Shown: positions 49,531 to 59,672 of the stretch, one piece after another
How the letters are laid out: the number at the start of each line of letters is the position of its first letter
Numbering within the stretch: position 1 is the stretch's first letter
Source of the DNA: Arthrobacter terricola
Lineage (GTDB): Bacteria; Actinomycetota; Actinomycetes; Actinomycetales; Micrococcaceae
Assembly: GCF_004354015.1 (NCBI RefSeq)
Contig: NZ_SMRU01000006.1
Span: 1 to 64,000 of the forward strand
Direction: 5' to 3'
DNA: 64,000 bases
The notes under the pieces: model-generated
Seen by the model: only the letters and a program-made list of their open reading frames with translations
What the model was told of the DNA's origin: nothing
Databases searched by the model: none
Position numbers and translations under genes: made by a program

Positions 49531-52500
49531 ATGTCACCAAGGATCGGGTCCGCGGAAGGATTCCTGACCGACTACTACGAGCACGTGGCCGACGACGACG
49601 TCCGCAGCTACAGTAGCGACACCCTCTTGGACCGGGCGCGGTACCACCGCTCTTTGGCGGAGCGGCGCACTCCCGGCCAGGCCGTCGTCGGGATCCTCAA
49701 CGAGGCTGAGGCCAGCATCGTCGCCATCGTCACCGACGACATGCCGTACCTGGTCCCGTCCATCACCGCGGAAATCACCAGGGACAACACGTCCATCCGC
49801 CTCCTGGTCCACCCCACCTTCAGCGTCAGCCGCGACACTTCAACCCACGCGCTGAGCGAAGTGCGCCGGGGACCGTCACGCGCGGGCCTGCCGTCCGGCA
49901 ATGAGCCTTCCGTGCCTGCAGCCGAAGACCACGACGACGGCGGGCGGCTCACGGAGGCGTGGATCGCCGTCGAGATCTCCCGGTTGCCGGACGATGCGAG
50001 CGCCGAGCGACTTGTCGAGCGGCTGCAGGCCGTGGTGGGCGATGTCCGGGCGGCTTCGAAGGACTCGGCTGCCATCGATGGGAAACTCGACCGGGAAATC
50101 CGTGCTTTGGAAGCCCTCGAGGAGCGGCTTCCAGCGGCGAGGGATACCAAGGAGTTGCTGACTTGGCTCGGCGACGGGAATTTCGTTTTCCTCGGCTACC
50201 GCGAACCCAACGGACGCCGCGGATTGGGCCTGCTGAGGGACAAGGTCACGTCCCCCGGAGCCCCGGAGGTGACGCGCCGCAAGCGCGGTCCAGGACTCGG
50301 CACGAAGCCCGAACTGATCCTGAGCAAGTCCACCCTGCGCTCCACGGTTCTCAGGCGCGCATATCTCGACGAAATCACGATGGCAACCGTCAACGAAAAC
50401 GGCGAACGCACGACCGAATGCACCTTTGTGGGCCTCTTCGCACCAAGTTCGGCATCCCGATCGGCCTTGCAGATCCCCGTCATCCGCGACACCGTCAAGC
50501 AAGTTCTCGAGTCGTTCAATTACCCGCCGAATTCGCATGACGGCAAGGAACTCCTCGCGGTGCTTGAGGCGTATCCGCGGGATGAGTTGTTCCATATCGA
50601 CGCCAGGCAGTTGGCCGCCCATGTAGGCGAAATCCTCCGCCTCCAGGAACGGCACAGCACGCGGCTGTTCCTCCGCCCGGATTCGCACGGCCGCTTCATG
50701 ACGGCGTTGGTGTTCCTGCCGCGTCACCGGTTAAGCAGTGCGGTCAGGCTCAACATCGAGCGCGAGTTGCGCGAGGCTTTCGGTTCGGACGCGATCGAGT
50801 TCGAGCTTCGCCTCGGCGAGTCCGACATGGCGCGGTTGTTCTTCCGTATCCTGCTGCCCGACGGCGGTTTGGTCACCCCGGCTGAAGCGCCCGACGCCGG
50901 TCCGGTCACCGCAGCCGCGGTCGCCTCGGTCGGTGCGCCTGCCGCCGTCGTCGATCCCGCGATACTTGAGCAGCGGATCATCGCGGCGACCCGCTCGTGG
51001 GCGCAAGGCCTCGACGAAGCGCTCCAGGCGCAGTTCCCCGCGAAGGAGGCCGCGCGGCTGTCGCAGCAATGGGTTTCGGCGTTTCCCCCAAGCTACAAGG
51101 CCGATTATGCGGTGGAGGACGCGGTTGATGATATTGCCCGCTTCGAAAGCTTTGGCCCGCCGGGTTCGCCCACTGGGCCGGACGGCGACCCTTTGCTGAC
51201 CATCTACCGCCGCCCGGGAACGGCCGTCTTGGCCGAGGACGCCCGGATCCGGCTGTACCTGACGCGGCCGCAAAGCCTCACCCAGATCCTGCCGTTCTTC
51301 CACAATCTGGGGCTCCAGGTCCTGGACCAGCGGCCGTTCGACGTGCATCCCGCAGACGGCCGCGCCTTCTTCTTGTACGACCTCGGCCTTAAATACCCGC
51401 GCGGAGTGGACCCCCTGGCGACGGGCGAGCTACTGCAGGATTCCTTCCGCGCCGCGATGCGCGGCGACGTCGAATCGGACGCCTTTGATGCGTTGGTGCT
51501 GCGCGAAGGCATCGACTGGCGGCGGACGGCCGTGTTGCGGGCATATTCGAAGTACCTTCGCCAGCTTGGAAGCACCAATTCCTACGGTTTCATCGCCGAC
51601 ACCCTGCTGGAGAACGTTCGGGCCAGCAACGCGCTGCTTGAGCTTTTCGAGGCCAAGTTCGATCCCGACAGGTTCGAACCCGATCTTTTCGACCCCGAAC
51701 TGCTTCACGCGACCAGCAAGTACAGCGCCCGGCAACTGGCCATGGACGCGGCGCGCGCGAAACTGGCCGAAGCGATCGACGCCGTTCCCGTCCTCGACGC
51801 CGACCGCCTCCTCCGCTCGCTGGCGAGCTTGGTTGAAGCGACACTGCGCACAAACTTCTACTTGGGCAAGCCGTACTTGAGCTTCAAGCTCGATCCCTCG
51901 AAGATCCCGGCAGCGCCGGCTCCCCGGCCGAAGTTCGAAATCTGGGTCTATTCGCCCCGGGTCGAGGGTGTCCATTTGCGGTTCGGTTTGATAGCCCGCG
52001 GCGGCTTGCGCTGGTCCGACCGCCGCGAAGACTTCCGCACCGAGGTCCTCGGCCTGGTGAAGGCGCAGACCGTCAAGAACGCCGTCATTGTGCCTACCGG
52101 CGCCAAGGGCGGCTTCTATCCCAAGCAACTTCCCGATCCGGCGGAGGACCGGGCTGCTTGGTTCGCGGAGGGCCAGGAATGCTACCGGACCTTCATCCGC
52201 GGCCTGCTGGACATTACGGACAACCTGGTTGCGGAACCGGGCGGATCCAACGGGCGTACGGCGCCTCCCCAACGCACGGCTCCAGCCCAACGCACGGTAC
52301 CGCCGGCCCGCGTAGTACGGCACGACGGCGACGACTACTACCTCGTGGTGGCGGCGGACAAGGGGACGGCAACGTTCTCGGACATCGCCAACGCGCTCGC
52401 GTCGGAGTACGGATTCTGGCTCGGGGATGCGTTCGCTTCGGGCGGGTCTGTCGGCTATGACCACAAGCAGATGGGCATCACTGCCCGGGGCGCCTGGGAG

Positions 52501-54486
52501 TCGGTGCGGCATCATTTCCGCGATCTCCTCATGGATTCCGACACGGAGGACTTCACGGTAGTGGGAATCGGCGACATGAGCGGCGACGTCTTCGGCAATG
52601 GCATGCTCTTGTCCAAACACATCAAGCTGGTAGCGGCTTTCGACCACCGGCATATCTTCCTTGATCCCACGCCGGATCCGGCAATTTCCTTCGCGGAGCG
52701 GAAACGGCTCTTCAAACTCCCGCGATCGTCCTGGGCGGACTACCGCGCCGCCAAGATCAGTCCGGGCGGCGGCGTTTACTCCCGCCTGGACAAGTCGATC
52801 CCCGTTTCGGAACCGGTGCGCCGGGCGTTGGGTTTGGCGAGCGATCCAGAACAGGATGAGGGCACGACGGCGATGTCCCCGCCGGAGTTGCTTAAGGCCA
52901 TCCTCACGGCCCCGGTCGACTTGCTGTACAACGGAGGCATCGGCACCTATGTGAAGGCCTCGACGGAAACCCATGGTGAGGTGGGAGACAAAGCAAACGA
53001 CGCTATCCGGGTCAACGCCGGACAATTGCGGACCCGCATCATTGCCGAGGGCGGCAACCTCGGCGTCACCCAGCGGGGCAGGATCGAAGCCGCCCTGGCC
53101 GGGATCCTCGTGAACAGCGACGCAATCGACAATTCGGCCGGGGTTGACTGCTCGGACCATGAGGTGAACATCAAGATCTTCCTGGACCGGATGATCGCGG
53201 CAGGCAAGATGCCCGCCGTCGAGCGGGCGGCCTTCCTGCACTCGCTCGAGGACGAAGTGGGGCGCCTGGTCCTGAAAACCAATGTCGACCAGAACGTCCT
53301 CCTGCTCAACGACCGCCAATTGGTCCTCAAGTGGAGCCCGAGCTTCGAACGGACAATGGATTGGCTCGAAACCGTCACGGACCTCGATCGGGACCTCGAG
53401 TGCCTGCCGACCACCCGGGAGTTACAGGCACGGGTGGCTGGGGGCACCGGGCTGACTTCTCCGGAACTAGCGGTGCTTGCGGCCTATGCCAAGATCGAGC
53501 TATCCCGTGAGTTGACCGAGGGCGGCCTCGCCGACGATCCGTGGTTCTCAAGCACGCTGCGCGGCTATTTTCCACGCCGGATTTCGGAAAGGTTTGGCGA
53601 GGAACTCTTCGCCCATCCCTTGAGGCGCCAGATCGTGGCAACTGTGGTGGCCAACGACATGATCAACTTCGGCGGGATCGCTTTTGCCTTCCGGACCATG
53701 GAGGAAACCACTGTCTCGGCCGTGGCCGTGGCCCGCGGTTTCGTGGTCATGCGGCAGATCTGGGACTTCGACTCGGTCATGGACGCAATCGCGCGGGTTC
53801 CGGCGAATGTCCCGAGCGAACATGCTTGTGCCGTAGCGCTGGACATGCGCCGCTTGCTGGACCGCTCAACGCGCTGGTACGTGACCCATGATTTCCGGGA
53901 CAAGCCCATCGCGGACGCCATGGCACGGCTCGAACCGCCCATGGCCCAATTGCGCTCGAACTTCACCCGCTTCCTCCACGGCATGAACCTGCAGCATTCC
54001 TTGGTCCGCCTCGCCAATACTGACGCCCAGGGAATACCGCACGAGCTCGGGATCCGGGCATCGGAACTCCTGGTCAGCTACGGGCTCCTGGACATTTCCG
54101 CGATCGCCGAAGAACTCCAGGAACCGGCGGAGGCCGTGGCGGAGGTGTATTTCGCGGTGTTCGAAAGGATCTCAGCCATACCGCTCCTGGAACACATCAC
54201 GCTGTTGCCGCGGGAAACCCATTGGGAAGCATTGGCCCGGGCAGCGCTGCGGGATGACATGTACCTGGTCCTCGCAGACATGACCAAGGAAGTTGTCCGG
54301 CATACTCCGCGTTCTTCCGCGATCGGCACGGATCCGGTGGAGCGGATCATGGATTGGGAACACGGGAACATCGAGCAGCTCGCGCGTATCCAGGACACAA
54401 TCCAGGAGGCAATCAAGCCCGGCCCGGTGGACATCGCGGCCTTGTCTGTGGCCGTGAAACTGCTTCGCGCGATGGTCCGTCACTGA
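49531..54486 (+). CDS. NAD-specific glutamate dehydrogenase, large (about 180 kDa) class
   Basis: A 1651-aa enzyme that deaminates glutamate to 2-oxoglutarate with NAD. The N-terminal third is the regulatory region of this class (ACT-like parts, e.g. GDGNFVFLGYREPNGRRGLG). The catalytic core has GLIARGGLRWSDRREDFRTE, VLGLVKAQTVKNAVIVPTGA with KGGFYPK (catalytic Lys about 856), and the NAD fold VVGIGDMSGDVFGNGMLLSK, LYNGGIGTYVK, RIIAEGGNLG. A Gln/Pro/Arg-rich insertion (about residues 908-932: RTAPPQRTAPAQRT) interrupts the core and looks lineage-specific. It can consume glutamate from the hut pathway nearby. ATG 49531 has a weak upstream GGAGG. Confidence 0.95.
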   Translation: MSPRIGSAEGFLTDYYEHVADDDVRSYSSDTLLDRARYHRSLAERRTPGQAVVGILNEAEASIVAIVTDDMPYLVPSITAEITRDNTSIRLLVHPTFSVSRDTSTHALSEVRRGPSRAGLPSGNEPSVPAAEDHDDGGRLTEAWIAVEISRLPDDASAERLVERLQAVVGDVRAASKDSAAIDGKLDREIRALEALEERLPAARDTKELLTWLGDGNFVFLGYREPNGRRGLGLLRDKVTSPGAPEVTRRKRGPGLGTKPELILSKSTLRSTVLRRAYLDEITMATVNENGERTTECTFVGLFAPSSASRSALQIPVIRDTVKQVLESFNYPPNSHDGKELLAVLEAYPRDELFHIDARQLAAHVGEILRLQERHSTRLFLRPDSHGRFMTALVFLPRHRLSSAVRLNIERELREAFGSDAIEFELRLGESDMARLFFRILLPDGGLVTPAEAPDAGPVTAAAVASVGAPAAVVDPAILEQRIIAATRSWAQGLDEALQAQFPAKEAARLSQQWVSAFPPSYKADYAVEDAVDDIARFESFGPPGSPTGPDGDPLLTIYRRPGTAVLAEDARIRLYLTRPQSLTQILPFFHNLGLQVLDQRPFDVHPADGRAFFLYDLGLKYPRGVDPLATGELLQDSFRAAMRGDVESDAFDALVLREGIDWRRTAVLRAYSKYLRQLGSTNSYGFIADTLLENVRASNALLELFEAKFDPDRFEPDLFDPELLHATSKYSARQLAMDAARAKLAEAIDAVPVLDADRLLRSLASLVEATLRTNFYLGKPYLSFKLDPSKIPAAPAPRPKFEIWVYSPRVEGVHLRFGLIARGGLRWSDRREDFRTEVLGLVKAQTVKNAVIVPTGAKGGFYPKQLPDPAEDRAAWFAEGQECYRTFIRGLLDITDNLVAEPGGSNGRTAPPQRTAPAQRTVPPARVVRHDGDDYYLVVAADKGTATFSDIANALASEYGFWLGDAFASGGSVGYDHKQMGITARGAWESVRHHFRDLLMDSDTEDFTVVGIGDMSGDVFGNGMLLSKHIKLVAAFDHRHIFLDPTPDPAISFAERKRLFKLPRSSWADYRAAKISPGGGVYSRLDKSIPVSEPVRRALGLASDPEQDEGTTAMSPPELLKAILTAPVDLLYNGGIGTYVKASTETHGEVGDKANDAIRVNAGQLRTRIIAEGGNLGVTQRGRIEAALAGILVNSDAIDNSAGVDCSDHEVNIKIFLDRMIAAGKMPAVERAAFLHSLEDEVGRLVLKTNVDQNVLLLNDRQLVLKWSPSFERTMDWLETVTDLDRDLECLPTTRELQARVAGGTGLTSPELAVLAAYAKIELSRELTEGGLADDPWFSSTLRGYFPRRISERFGEELFAHPLRRQIVATVVANDMINFGGIAFAFRTMEETTVSAVAVARGFVVMRQIWDFDSVMDAIARVPANVPSEHACAVALDMRRLLDRSTRWYVTHDFRDKPIADAMARLEPPMAQLRSNFTRFLHGMNLQHSLVRLANTDAQGIPHELGIRASELLVSYGLLDISAIAEELQEPAEAVAEVYFAVFERISAIPLLEHITLLPRETHWEALARAALRDDMYLVLADMTKEVVRHTPRSSAIGTDPVERIMDWEHGNIEQLARIQDTIQEAIKPGPVDIAALSVAVKLLRAMVRH

Positions 54487-54587
54487 GCTGTCAGGCTGTC
54501 CGCTTGCCAGTCATCTGACAAATCCTTGCGACAGGACTATGATTGATCAGTCGCCTTCGCATGCGACAAGTAAGAGGAGGCCCCCAA

Positions 54588-54809
54588 ATGATCGCTGCCC
54601 CAACAGCAGAACGCGAAATCCGCTTGTCTTTTTCAAGCGCGGAGGAAATGCACGACGGACTTGATCGTGCCGTTAACTCCCTCATCGAGAGCGCAGCCAC
54701 GGATGCCAACTGCGGCATCCTGGTAACCCGCCACGAGCCCGGAAGCTACACGGTAGCCCTGGACGAGTCAGTGCCGTTCGGCCAAACGCTCGAGGCAATC
54801 GCCGCCTGA
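54588..54809 (+). CDS. Small conserved protein of unknown function
   Basis: A 73-aa soluble protein, probably real: ATG 54588 follows GAGGAGG at ideal spacing, and composition is balanced (EREIRLSFSSAEEMHDGLDR, NCGILVTRHEPGSYTVALDE). It lies 101 bp after glutamate dehydrogenase and is followed by a strong hairpin, indicating its own short transcript. No motif recognised. Confidence 0.7.
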   Translation: MIAAPTAEREIRLSFSSAEEMHDGLDRAVNSLIESAATDANCGILVTRHEPGSYTVALDESVPFGQTLEAIAA

Positions 54810-54828
54810 ACACCCCCAAAGACGGCAA

Positions 54829-54891
54829 AAACCGGGGCTTGTTTGCCAAACCGCACTCACAAGGAGCGGGATGGCAAACAAGCCCCGGTTT
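54829..54891. terminator. Perfect 20-bp-arm hairpin between convergent small genes
   Basis: The arms 54829-54848 and 54872-54891 are exact inverted copies (core ACCGGGGCTTGTTTGCC) around a 23-nt loop. The left side is preceded by an A-rich run and the right side followed by a T-rich run, as in a bidirectional rho-independent terminator for the genes ending at 54809 (+) and 54907 (-). Confidence 0.75.
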
Positions 54892-54906
54892 CTCTGTTTA
54901 AAACCC

Positions 54907-55155
54907 TTACGCCCTACGCAACACCACGCCGTCGGACTTCATGAAAAGCTGCTTGGCCGCTTCATCGGCGCCTGGTCCCGCAGGTTCGAGCCACACAACG
55001 TTGCCGCTGCCCGACACTTCCTGCACCTCCCCGGCCGCAACCACGTGAGCATGCCTCACGACTTCGATCCGCTCCCCCACCCTGAGCGTTCCCCAGTTGG
55101 AAACGACGGCGGACTGTGCGATTCGCCTGGACATGACCGTCCCGCGTGCCTTCAT
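54907..55155 (-). CDS. Small basic/beta-rich protein of unknown function
   Basis: An 82-aa protein whose pattern (LRVGERIEVVRHAHVVAAGEVQEV, NVVWLEPAGPGADEA) resembles a small beta-barrel of about 60 residues with a polar N-terminus. Start ATG 55155 has AAAGGGG about 11 nt upstream; ATG 55134 (MSRRIAQS) is an alternative. It is transcribed toward the strong hairpin at 54829-54891. No function assigned. Confidence 0.65.
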   Translation of the reverse strand: MKARGTVMSRRIAQSAVVSNWGTLRVGERIEVVRHAHVVAAGEVQEVSGSGNVVWLEPAGPGADEAAKQLFMKSDGVVLRRA

Positions 55156-55275
55156 TGAACTTCTACCCCTTTGTGGATGTTCGTTGTTTCAGTTGTGTGT
55201 GTCGGATCTTTCCCCGGCAGGCCCACGACATCGTCGGCGTGGACATGCCGTACCCCATAAGTTCTACTACATGAA

Positions 55276-55318
55276 AAGCGCCCCGGGGCGTGTTTTGCCA
55301 AACATTTCCGGGGCGCTT
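55276..55318 (-). terminator. Rho-independent terminator after hutH
   Basis: In the hutH direction AAGCGCCCCGG pairs with CCGGGGCGCTT (11-bp stem) and the stem is followed by TTTT within the end of the arm and a T-rich stretch. It starts 35 bp after the hutH stop codon. Confidence 0.65.
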
Positions 55319-55352
55319 CCATTTGTTCATCCGATCAGTATTTTGTTCGGAT

Positions 55353-56945
55353 TCAGGCGAGAATTCCGACGGCGGATTCGGCCGCCGCACGAACGTCGCC
55401 GGAGCCGACCAAACGGTCCGCCGCTTCCAGCTCAGGTGAGAGGAAGCGGTCGGTTCCCGGGCCGTCGACGACGCCGCGCAGCACCTCGATCACAGCCGCA
55501 CCGGCAGGCCCGGGCGTGAGTTCGCCGTCGGACAGTTTGGTGCGGATGTCCAGCGCGCGGGCGCTCGTGACGAGTTCGACGGCGAGTACGCGGCGCAGGT
55601 TCTCCACGGCCTTACGGAGCTTGCGTGCAGCGTGCCAACCCATGGAGACGTGGTCTTCCTGCATCGCGGAGCTCGGGATGGAGTCCACGGACGCCGGGAC
55701 GGCCAAGCGCTTGTTGTCCGAGACCAGGCCGGCCTGGGTGTACTGAGCGATCATGAGGCCCGAGTCCACGCCGGGATCATCGGCGAGGAACGCCGGGAGT
55801 CCGTGCGAACGGGCGGGATCGAGCATGCGGTCCGTGCGGCGTTCGGCGATCGAGGACAGGTCGGCGACAGCGATCGCCAGGAAGTCCAGGACGTACGCCA
55901 CGGGTGCGCCATGGAAGTTGCCGTTCGAGGAGACCCGGCCGTCCGGCAGGACCACGGGGTTGTCGATGGCGGCCGCGAGTTCGCGGGACGCAACGAGTTC
56001 CGCGTGGGTCACGGTGTCGCGGACAGCACCGGCCACCTGGGGAGCGCAGCGCAGCGAGTACGCGTCCTGGACCCGGGAATCGCCTTCGCGGTGCGAAGCG
56101 ACGATTGCCGAGTTGGAGAGCACGCGCAGCATGTTGTCCGCGCTGGCCGCCTGGCCCGGGTGGGGCCGCAGGGCAGCGTGCAGCTCAGGCAGGAACACCT
56201 GGTCCGTGCCGAGCAGCGCCTCGACGCTGAGCGCCGCGGTGATGTCCGCCGTCGTGAGCAAGAGGTGAAGGTCGGCGATCGCCATCAGGAGCATGCCGAG
56301 CATGCCCTCGGTGCCGTTGACCAGCGCCAGCCCTTCCTTCTCCGCCAAGGTGACCGGAGCAATGCCGTGCGCGGCAAGCAGCTCAGCAACGGCCGGACGG
56401 CCGGGAACGCCGTACAGTTCGCCGTCGGGACCGGTCGCTTCGCCTTCGCCCATCAGGACCAGGGCACAGTGCGAGAGCGGCGCGAGGTCGCCGGAGCAGC
56501 CCAGCGAGCCGAACTCGCGGACTACGGGGGTGATGCCCGCGTTGAGGAGGTCCACCATGGTCTGCAGGACCACGGGACGCACGCCGGTACGGCCCGAGGC
56601 GAGGGTCTTGGCGCGCAGGAACATGATGCCGCGGATCACTTCGCGTTCAACGGCGGGGCCCATGCCCGCGGCGTGGCTGCGGATGAGCGACTTCTGCAGC
56701 TGCGTGCGGAGTTCGTTGGGGATGTGGCGGTTGGCCAAGGCGCCGAAGCCGGTGGACACGCCGTACGCCGGGGTGTCGCTGTGGGCGAGCCCGTCGATGT
56801 GGGCACGGACCTTGGCAACGGTGTCCAGGGCTTCCTGGGAGATGGTCACCTTGGCGTCGTAGCGTGCGACGGCGACGACGTCCTCCGGGGTGACGCCGCT
56901 GGATCCGAGGGTGACGGTGAGCGGCTCGTGGGTAATCGTGGTCAT
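55353..56945 (-). CDS. hutH: Histidine ammonia-lyase
   Basis: A 530-aa lyase that turns histidine into trans-urocanate and ammonia. The MIO cofactor is built from C150-S151-G152 in FGSLGCSGDLAPLSH, the Cys-Ser-Gly variant seen in actinobacterial HutH instead of Ala-Ser-Gly. Other conserved parts are YGVSTGFGALANRHI, the active-site Tyr region, and SNGNFHGAPVAYVLDFLAIA with QEDHVSMGWHAARKL. It starts 6 bp downstream of hutU, so hutU and hutH form an operon. A terminator follows. Confidence 0.96.
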   Translation of the reverse strand: MTTITHEPLTVTLGSSGVTPEDVVAVARYDAKVTISQEALDTVAKVRAHIDGLAHSDTPAYGVSTGFGALANRHIPNELRTQLQKSLIRSHAAGMGPAVEREVIRGIMFLRAKTLASGRTGVRPVVLQTMVDLLNAGITPVVREFGSLGCSGDLAPLSHCALVLMGEGEATGPDGELYGVPGRPAVAELLAAHGIAPVTLAEKEGLALVNGTEGMLGMLLMAIADLHLLLTTADITAALSVEALLGTDQVFLPELHAALRPHPGQAASADNMLRVLSNSAIVASHREGDSRVQDAYSLRCAPQVAGAVRDTVTHAELVASRELAAAIDNPVVLPDGRVSSNGNFHGAPVAYVLDFLAIAVADLSSIAERRTDRMLDPARSHGLPAFLADDPGVDSGLMIAQYTQAGLVSDNKRLAVPASVDSIPSSAMQEDHVSMGWHAARKLRKAVENLRRVLAVELVTSARALDIRTKLSDGELTPGPAGAAVIEVLRGVVDGPGTDRFLSPELEAADRLVGSGDVRAAAESAVGILA

Positions 56946-56950
56946 TGTTC

Positions 56951-58678
56951 CTACTTCTCGTTCATGGGGATGCGGACGCCGCGTTCCCTGGCGACCTCGA
57001 CGGCGCGGTCGTAGCCGGCGTCGACGTGGCGGATGACGCCCATGCCGGGGTCGTTGGTCAGGAGGCGTTCGAGCTTTTCGGCCGCGAGGTCGGTGCCGTC
57101 AGCGACGGAAACCTGGCCCGCGTGCAAGGAACGGCCGATGCCCACGCCACCACCGTGGTGGATGGAAACCCAGGTGGCACCCGAGGAGGTGTTGATCAGG
57201 GCGTTCAGCAGCGGCCAGTCGGCGATCGCGTCCGAACCGTCGGCCATGGCCTCGGTCTCGCGGTACGGGGACGCCACGGAACCGGAGTCCAGGTGGTCGC
57301 GGCCGATCACGATGGGGGCCTTGACCTTGCCTTCCTTGACGAGCTGGTTGAACAGCAGGCCGGCCTTGGCGCGTTCGCCGTAGCCGAGCCAGCAGATGCG
57401 TGCCGGGAGGCCTTCGAACTCCACGCGCTCCTGCGCGGCATCGATCCACTTGTGCAGGTGGGTGTTCTCGGGGAAGAGCTCCTTGATGGCCTCGTCCGTG
57501 ACGCGGATGTCTTCCGGGTCACCGGACAACGCGACCCAGCGGAACGGGCCCAGGCCCTCGCAGAAAAGCGGGCGGATGTACGCCGGGACGAAGCCAGGGA
57601 ACTCGAACGCGCGCTGGTAGCCGCCCTTGCGGGCTTCGTCACGGATGGAGTTGCCGTAGTCGAACACCTCGGAGCCGGCGTCCTGGAACTCGACCATGGC
57701 CTGCACGTGGCGGGCCATGGAGGCCTGTGCCTTCTTGGTGAAGCCTTCCGGATCGGCCTCGGCCTCGCGGTGCCAGTCCTCCACCGTGATGCCTTCGGGC
57801 AGGTAGGACAGGGGGTCGTGCGCGCTGGTCTGGTCCGTGACGACGTCGATGGTCAGTTCACCGGCCTTGTGGCGGCGCAGCAGTTCCGGGAAGACCTCGG
57901 CTGCGTTGCCCACGTAGCCGACGGACCAGCCGCGGCGTTCGGCCTTGGCCTTCTGGACCTTGGCGATCGCGGCGTCGAGGTCGGTCTCAACCTCGTCCAG
58001 GTAGCGCTTGCCGGCGCGGCGGCGCAGGCGGGTCTCGTCGACGTCGACAATCAAGCACGCGCCGTCGTTCAGCGTCACGGCGAGCGGCTGGGCGCCGCCC
58101 ATGCCGCCGCAACCTCCGGTCAGCGTCAGCGTTCCGGCCAGCGGACCTTCGGTGGAGCCCTCGACGGCGGGAGCCGGGTGACGTCCCTCGGCCGCCAGCT
58201 TATTTCCGACGGCGGCAAAGGTTTCGTACGTACCCTGCAGGATGCCCTGGGTACCGATGTAGATCCAGGAACCAGCGGTCATCTGGCCGTACATCATCAG
58301 GCCCTCGGCCTCGAGGCGGCGGAACTCGGGCCACGTTGCCCAGTCGCCTACGAGGTTCGAGTTGGCCAGCACCACGCGAGGCGCCCATTCGTTGGTGCGG
58401 AACACGCCCACCGGCTTGCCGGACTGGACCAGGAGGGTTTCGTCCTTTTCCATGGTCTCCAGGGTGCGGGTGATCGCATCGAATGCAGCCCAGGAACGGA
58501 CAGCGCGGCCGGTGCCGCCGTAAACGACGAGGTCGTCCGGACGCTCGGCAACCTCGGGATCGAGGTTGTTCATAAGCATCCGCAGCGGAGCCTCCGTCTG
58601 CCAGGACTTGGCAGTGAGCTCGGTGCCACGGGGGGCCTTGACCGGACGGGCTCCGGTAGTGAAATCAGCGGGTGCCAT
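56951..58678 (-). CDS. hutU: Urocanate hydratase
   Basis: A 575-aa NAD-dependent enzyme converting urocanate to imidazolonepropionate. Typical blocks: [40 protein letters not shown], the active-site Cys in [15 protein letters not shown], and [20 protein letters not shown]. Length and motifs are complete. It is the first gene of hutU-hutH and is preceded by a copy of the hut operator motif about 100 bp upstream. The N-terminal [20 protein letters not shown] is the expected start with ATG 58678 and GAAGGAG upstream. Confidence 0.96.
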   Translation of the reverse strand: MAPADFTTGARPVKAPRGTELTAKSWQTEAPLRMLMNNLDPEVAERPDDLVVYGGTGRAVRSWAAFDAITRTLETMEKDETLLVQSGKPVGVFRTNEWAPRVVLANSNLVGDWATWPEFRRLEAEGLMMYGQMTAGSWIYIGTQGILQGTYETFAAVGNKLAAEGRHPAPAVEGSTEGPLAGTLTLTGGCGGMGGAQPLAVTLNDGACLIVDVDETRLRRRAGKRYLDEVETDLDAAIAKVQKAKAERRGWSVGYVGNAAEVFPELLRRHKAGELTIDVVTDQTSAHDPLSYLPEGITVEDWHREAEADPEGFTKKAQASMARHVQAMVEFQDAGSEVFDYGNSIRDEARKGGYQRAFEFPGFVPAYIRPLFCEGLGPFRWVALSGDPEDIRVTDEAIKELFPENTHLHKWIDAAQERVEFEGLPARICWLGYGERAKAGLLFNQLVKEGKVKAPIVIGRDHLDSGSVASPYRETEAMADGSDAIADWPLLNALINTSSGATWVSIHHGGGVGIGRSLHAGQVSVADGTDLAAEKLERLLTNDPGMGVIRHVDAGYDRAVEVARERGVRIPMNEK

Positions 58679-58776
58679 GATGACTCCTTCGTCTCTGGAG
58701 GGTTGCTAGGGGAAAGTCCTTCTGTATCCAGTACAGCCCCTCCGCAAGCATCTCGGAACGGCTTTCCGGCGGGTGC

Positions 58777-58794
58777 TGTCCGGTATTACAGACT
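58777..58794. promoter_or_regulatory. Candidate HutR operator upstream of hutU
   Basis: TGTCCGGTATTACAGACT; the flanks CTGT...ACAG are symmetric. It matches the other four copies of the motif in the hut genes and lies 99 bp before the hutU start. A second short palindrome, CTGTATCCAGTACAG at 58722-58736, lies closer to the gene. Confidence 0.55.
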
Positions 58795-58848
58795 CACTCG
58801 ATTGGCGGCCGGACCAGTTTTGACGGGTGCTGCGATGCCGGCTGCCAA

Positions 58849-59658
58849 CTAGTTCGGTTGGGGGCGGCCGTGGATGCGGATGGACAACTCGTCGGCTGTT
58901 TTCTGGATGCGGGCGGCGAGCGCCGGCCACTCCCCAACAGGCACCCGGTCCTCGAGGAACGTGACGGCGACTGCCGCCGTCGGCCACCCCAAATGGTCCG
59001 TGACGGCTGCGGCGACTGAACCGAAACCGGGCGTCACTTCGCCGTGTTCGGTGGCGTAGCCACGTTGCCGGACCTGGTCCAGGTGCGAGGACAGCGCGGA
59101 GTACTTCATGATGGGCGATTCCATCTCGTGCCTTGCCGTAAATGCTGCGGCATTAGGGTAGAGAGCCCTGACCTGAGACTTTGGCAGGGCGGCCAAAATG
59201 GCGCGGCCGCTCGCGGTGAGGTGGCTCGGAAGGCGGACACCGACGTCGGTCACGAGGGACGGGCGGTTCTTGGCCCGCTCCTCCACGATGTAGAGCACGT
59301 CCCGGCCGTGCAGCACGGCCAGGTGGGCGCTCTCCCCGATCTGGTCCACGAGAGCCGCGAGCATGGGTCGGCCGAGGCGGGACAGCGGCTCTTGGCGCGA
59401 GTAGGCAGAACTGAGTTCGAAGGCGCTGATGCCCAGCCCGTATCGCTGCTCCTCGTGGAGATGCAGGACGAAGCCGTTCGCCTCCATGACTCCGAGCAAG
59501 TGGTAGACGCTGGAGCGCGGCAGGCCGAGGGCGGTGGCAATGTTGGATGCTGCCATGGGGCCGCGCCTGGACGCCAGCAGCTTCAGGATGCGCAGAGTGT
59601 TTTCCGCGGCGGGCACCTTGGACGTGGCCCGGCCTTGGGTGGTCGGCTGTATGGTCAT
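58849..59658 (-). CDS. IclR-family regulator of histidine utilisation
   Basis: A 269-aa regulator: winged helix AENTLRILKLLASRRGPMAA and LGLPRSSVYHLLGVMEANGF, then the effector domain with YGLGISAFELSSAYSRQEPL, SHLTASGRAILAALPKSQV and GEVTPGFGSVAAAVTDHLGW. It lies directly upstream of, and in the same direction as, hutU-hutH, with three copies of the motif TGTCCGGTATTNCAGACT-like in its own promoter and one upstream of hutU, so it is very probably the hut repressor/activator; urocanate is the usual inducer of hut systems but is unproven here. Confidence 0.9.
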   Translation of the reverse strand: MTIQPTTQGRATSKVPAAENTLRILKLLASRRGPMAASNIATALGLPRSSVYHLLGVMEANGFVLHLHEEQRYGLGISAFELSSAYSRQEPLSRLGRPMLAALVDQIGESAHLAVLHGRDVLYIVEERAKNRPSLVTDVGVRLPSHLTASGRAILAALPKSQVRALYPNAAAFTARHEMESPIMKYSALSSHLDQVRQRGYATEHGEVTPGFGSVAAAVTDHLGWPTAAVAVTFLEDRVPVGEWPALAARIQKTADELSIRIHGRPQPN

Positions 59659-59672
59659 GGCTCCTCTTCGAG

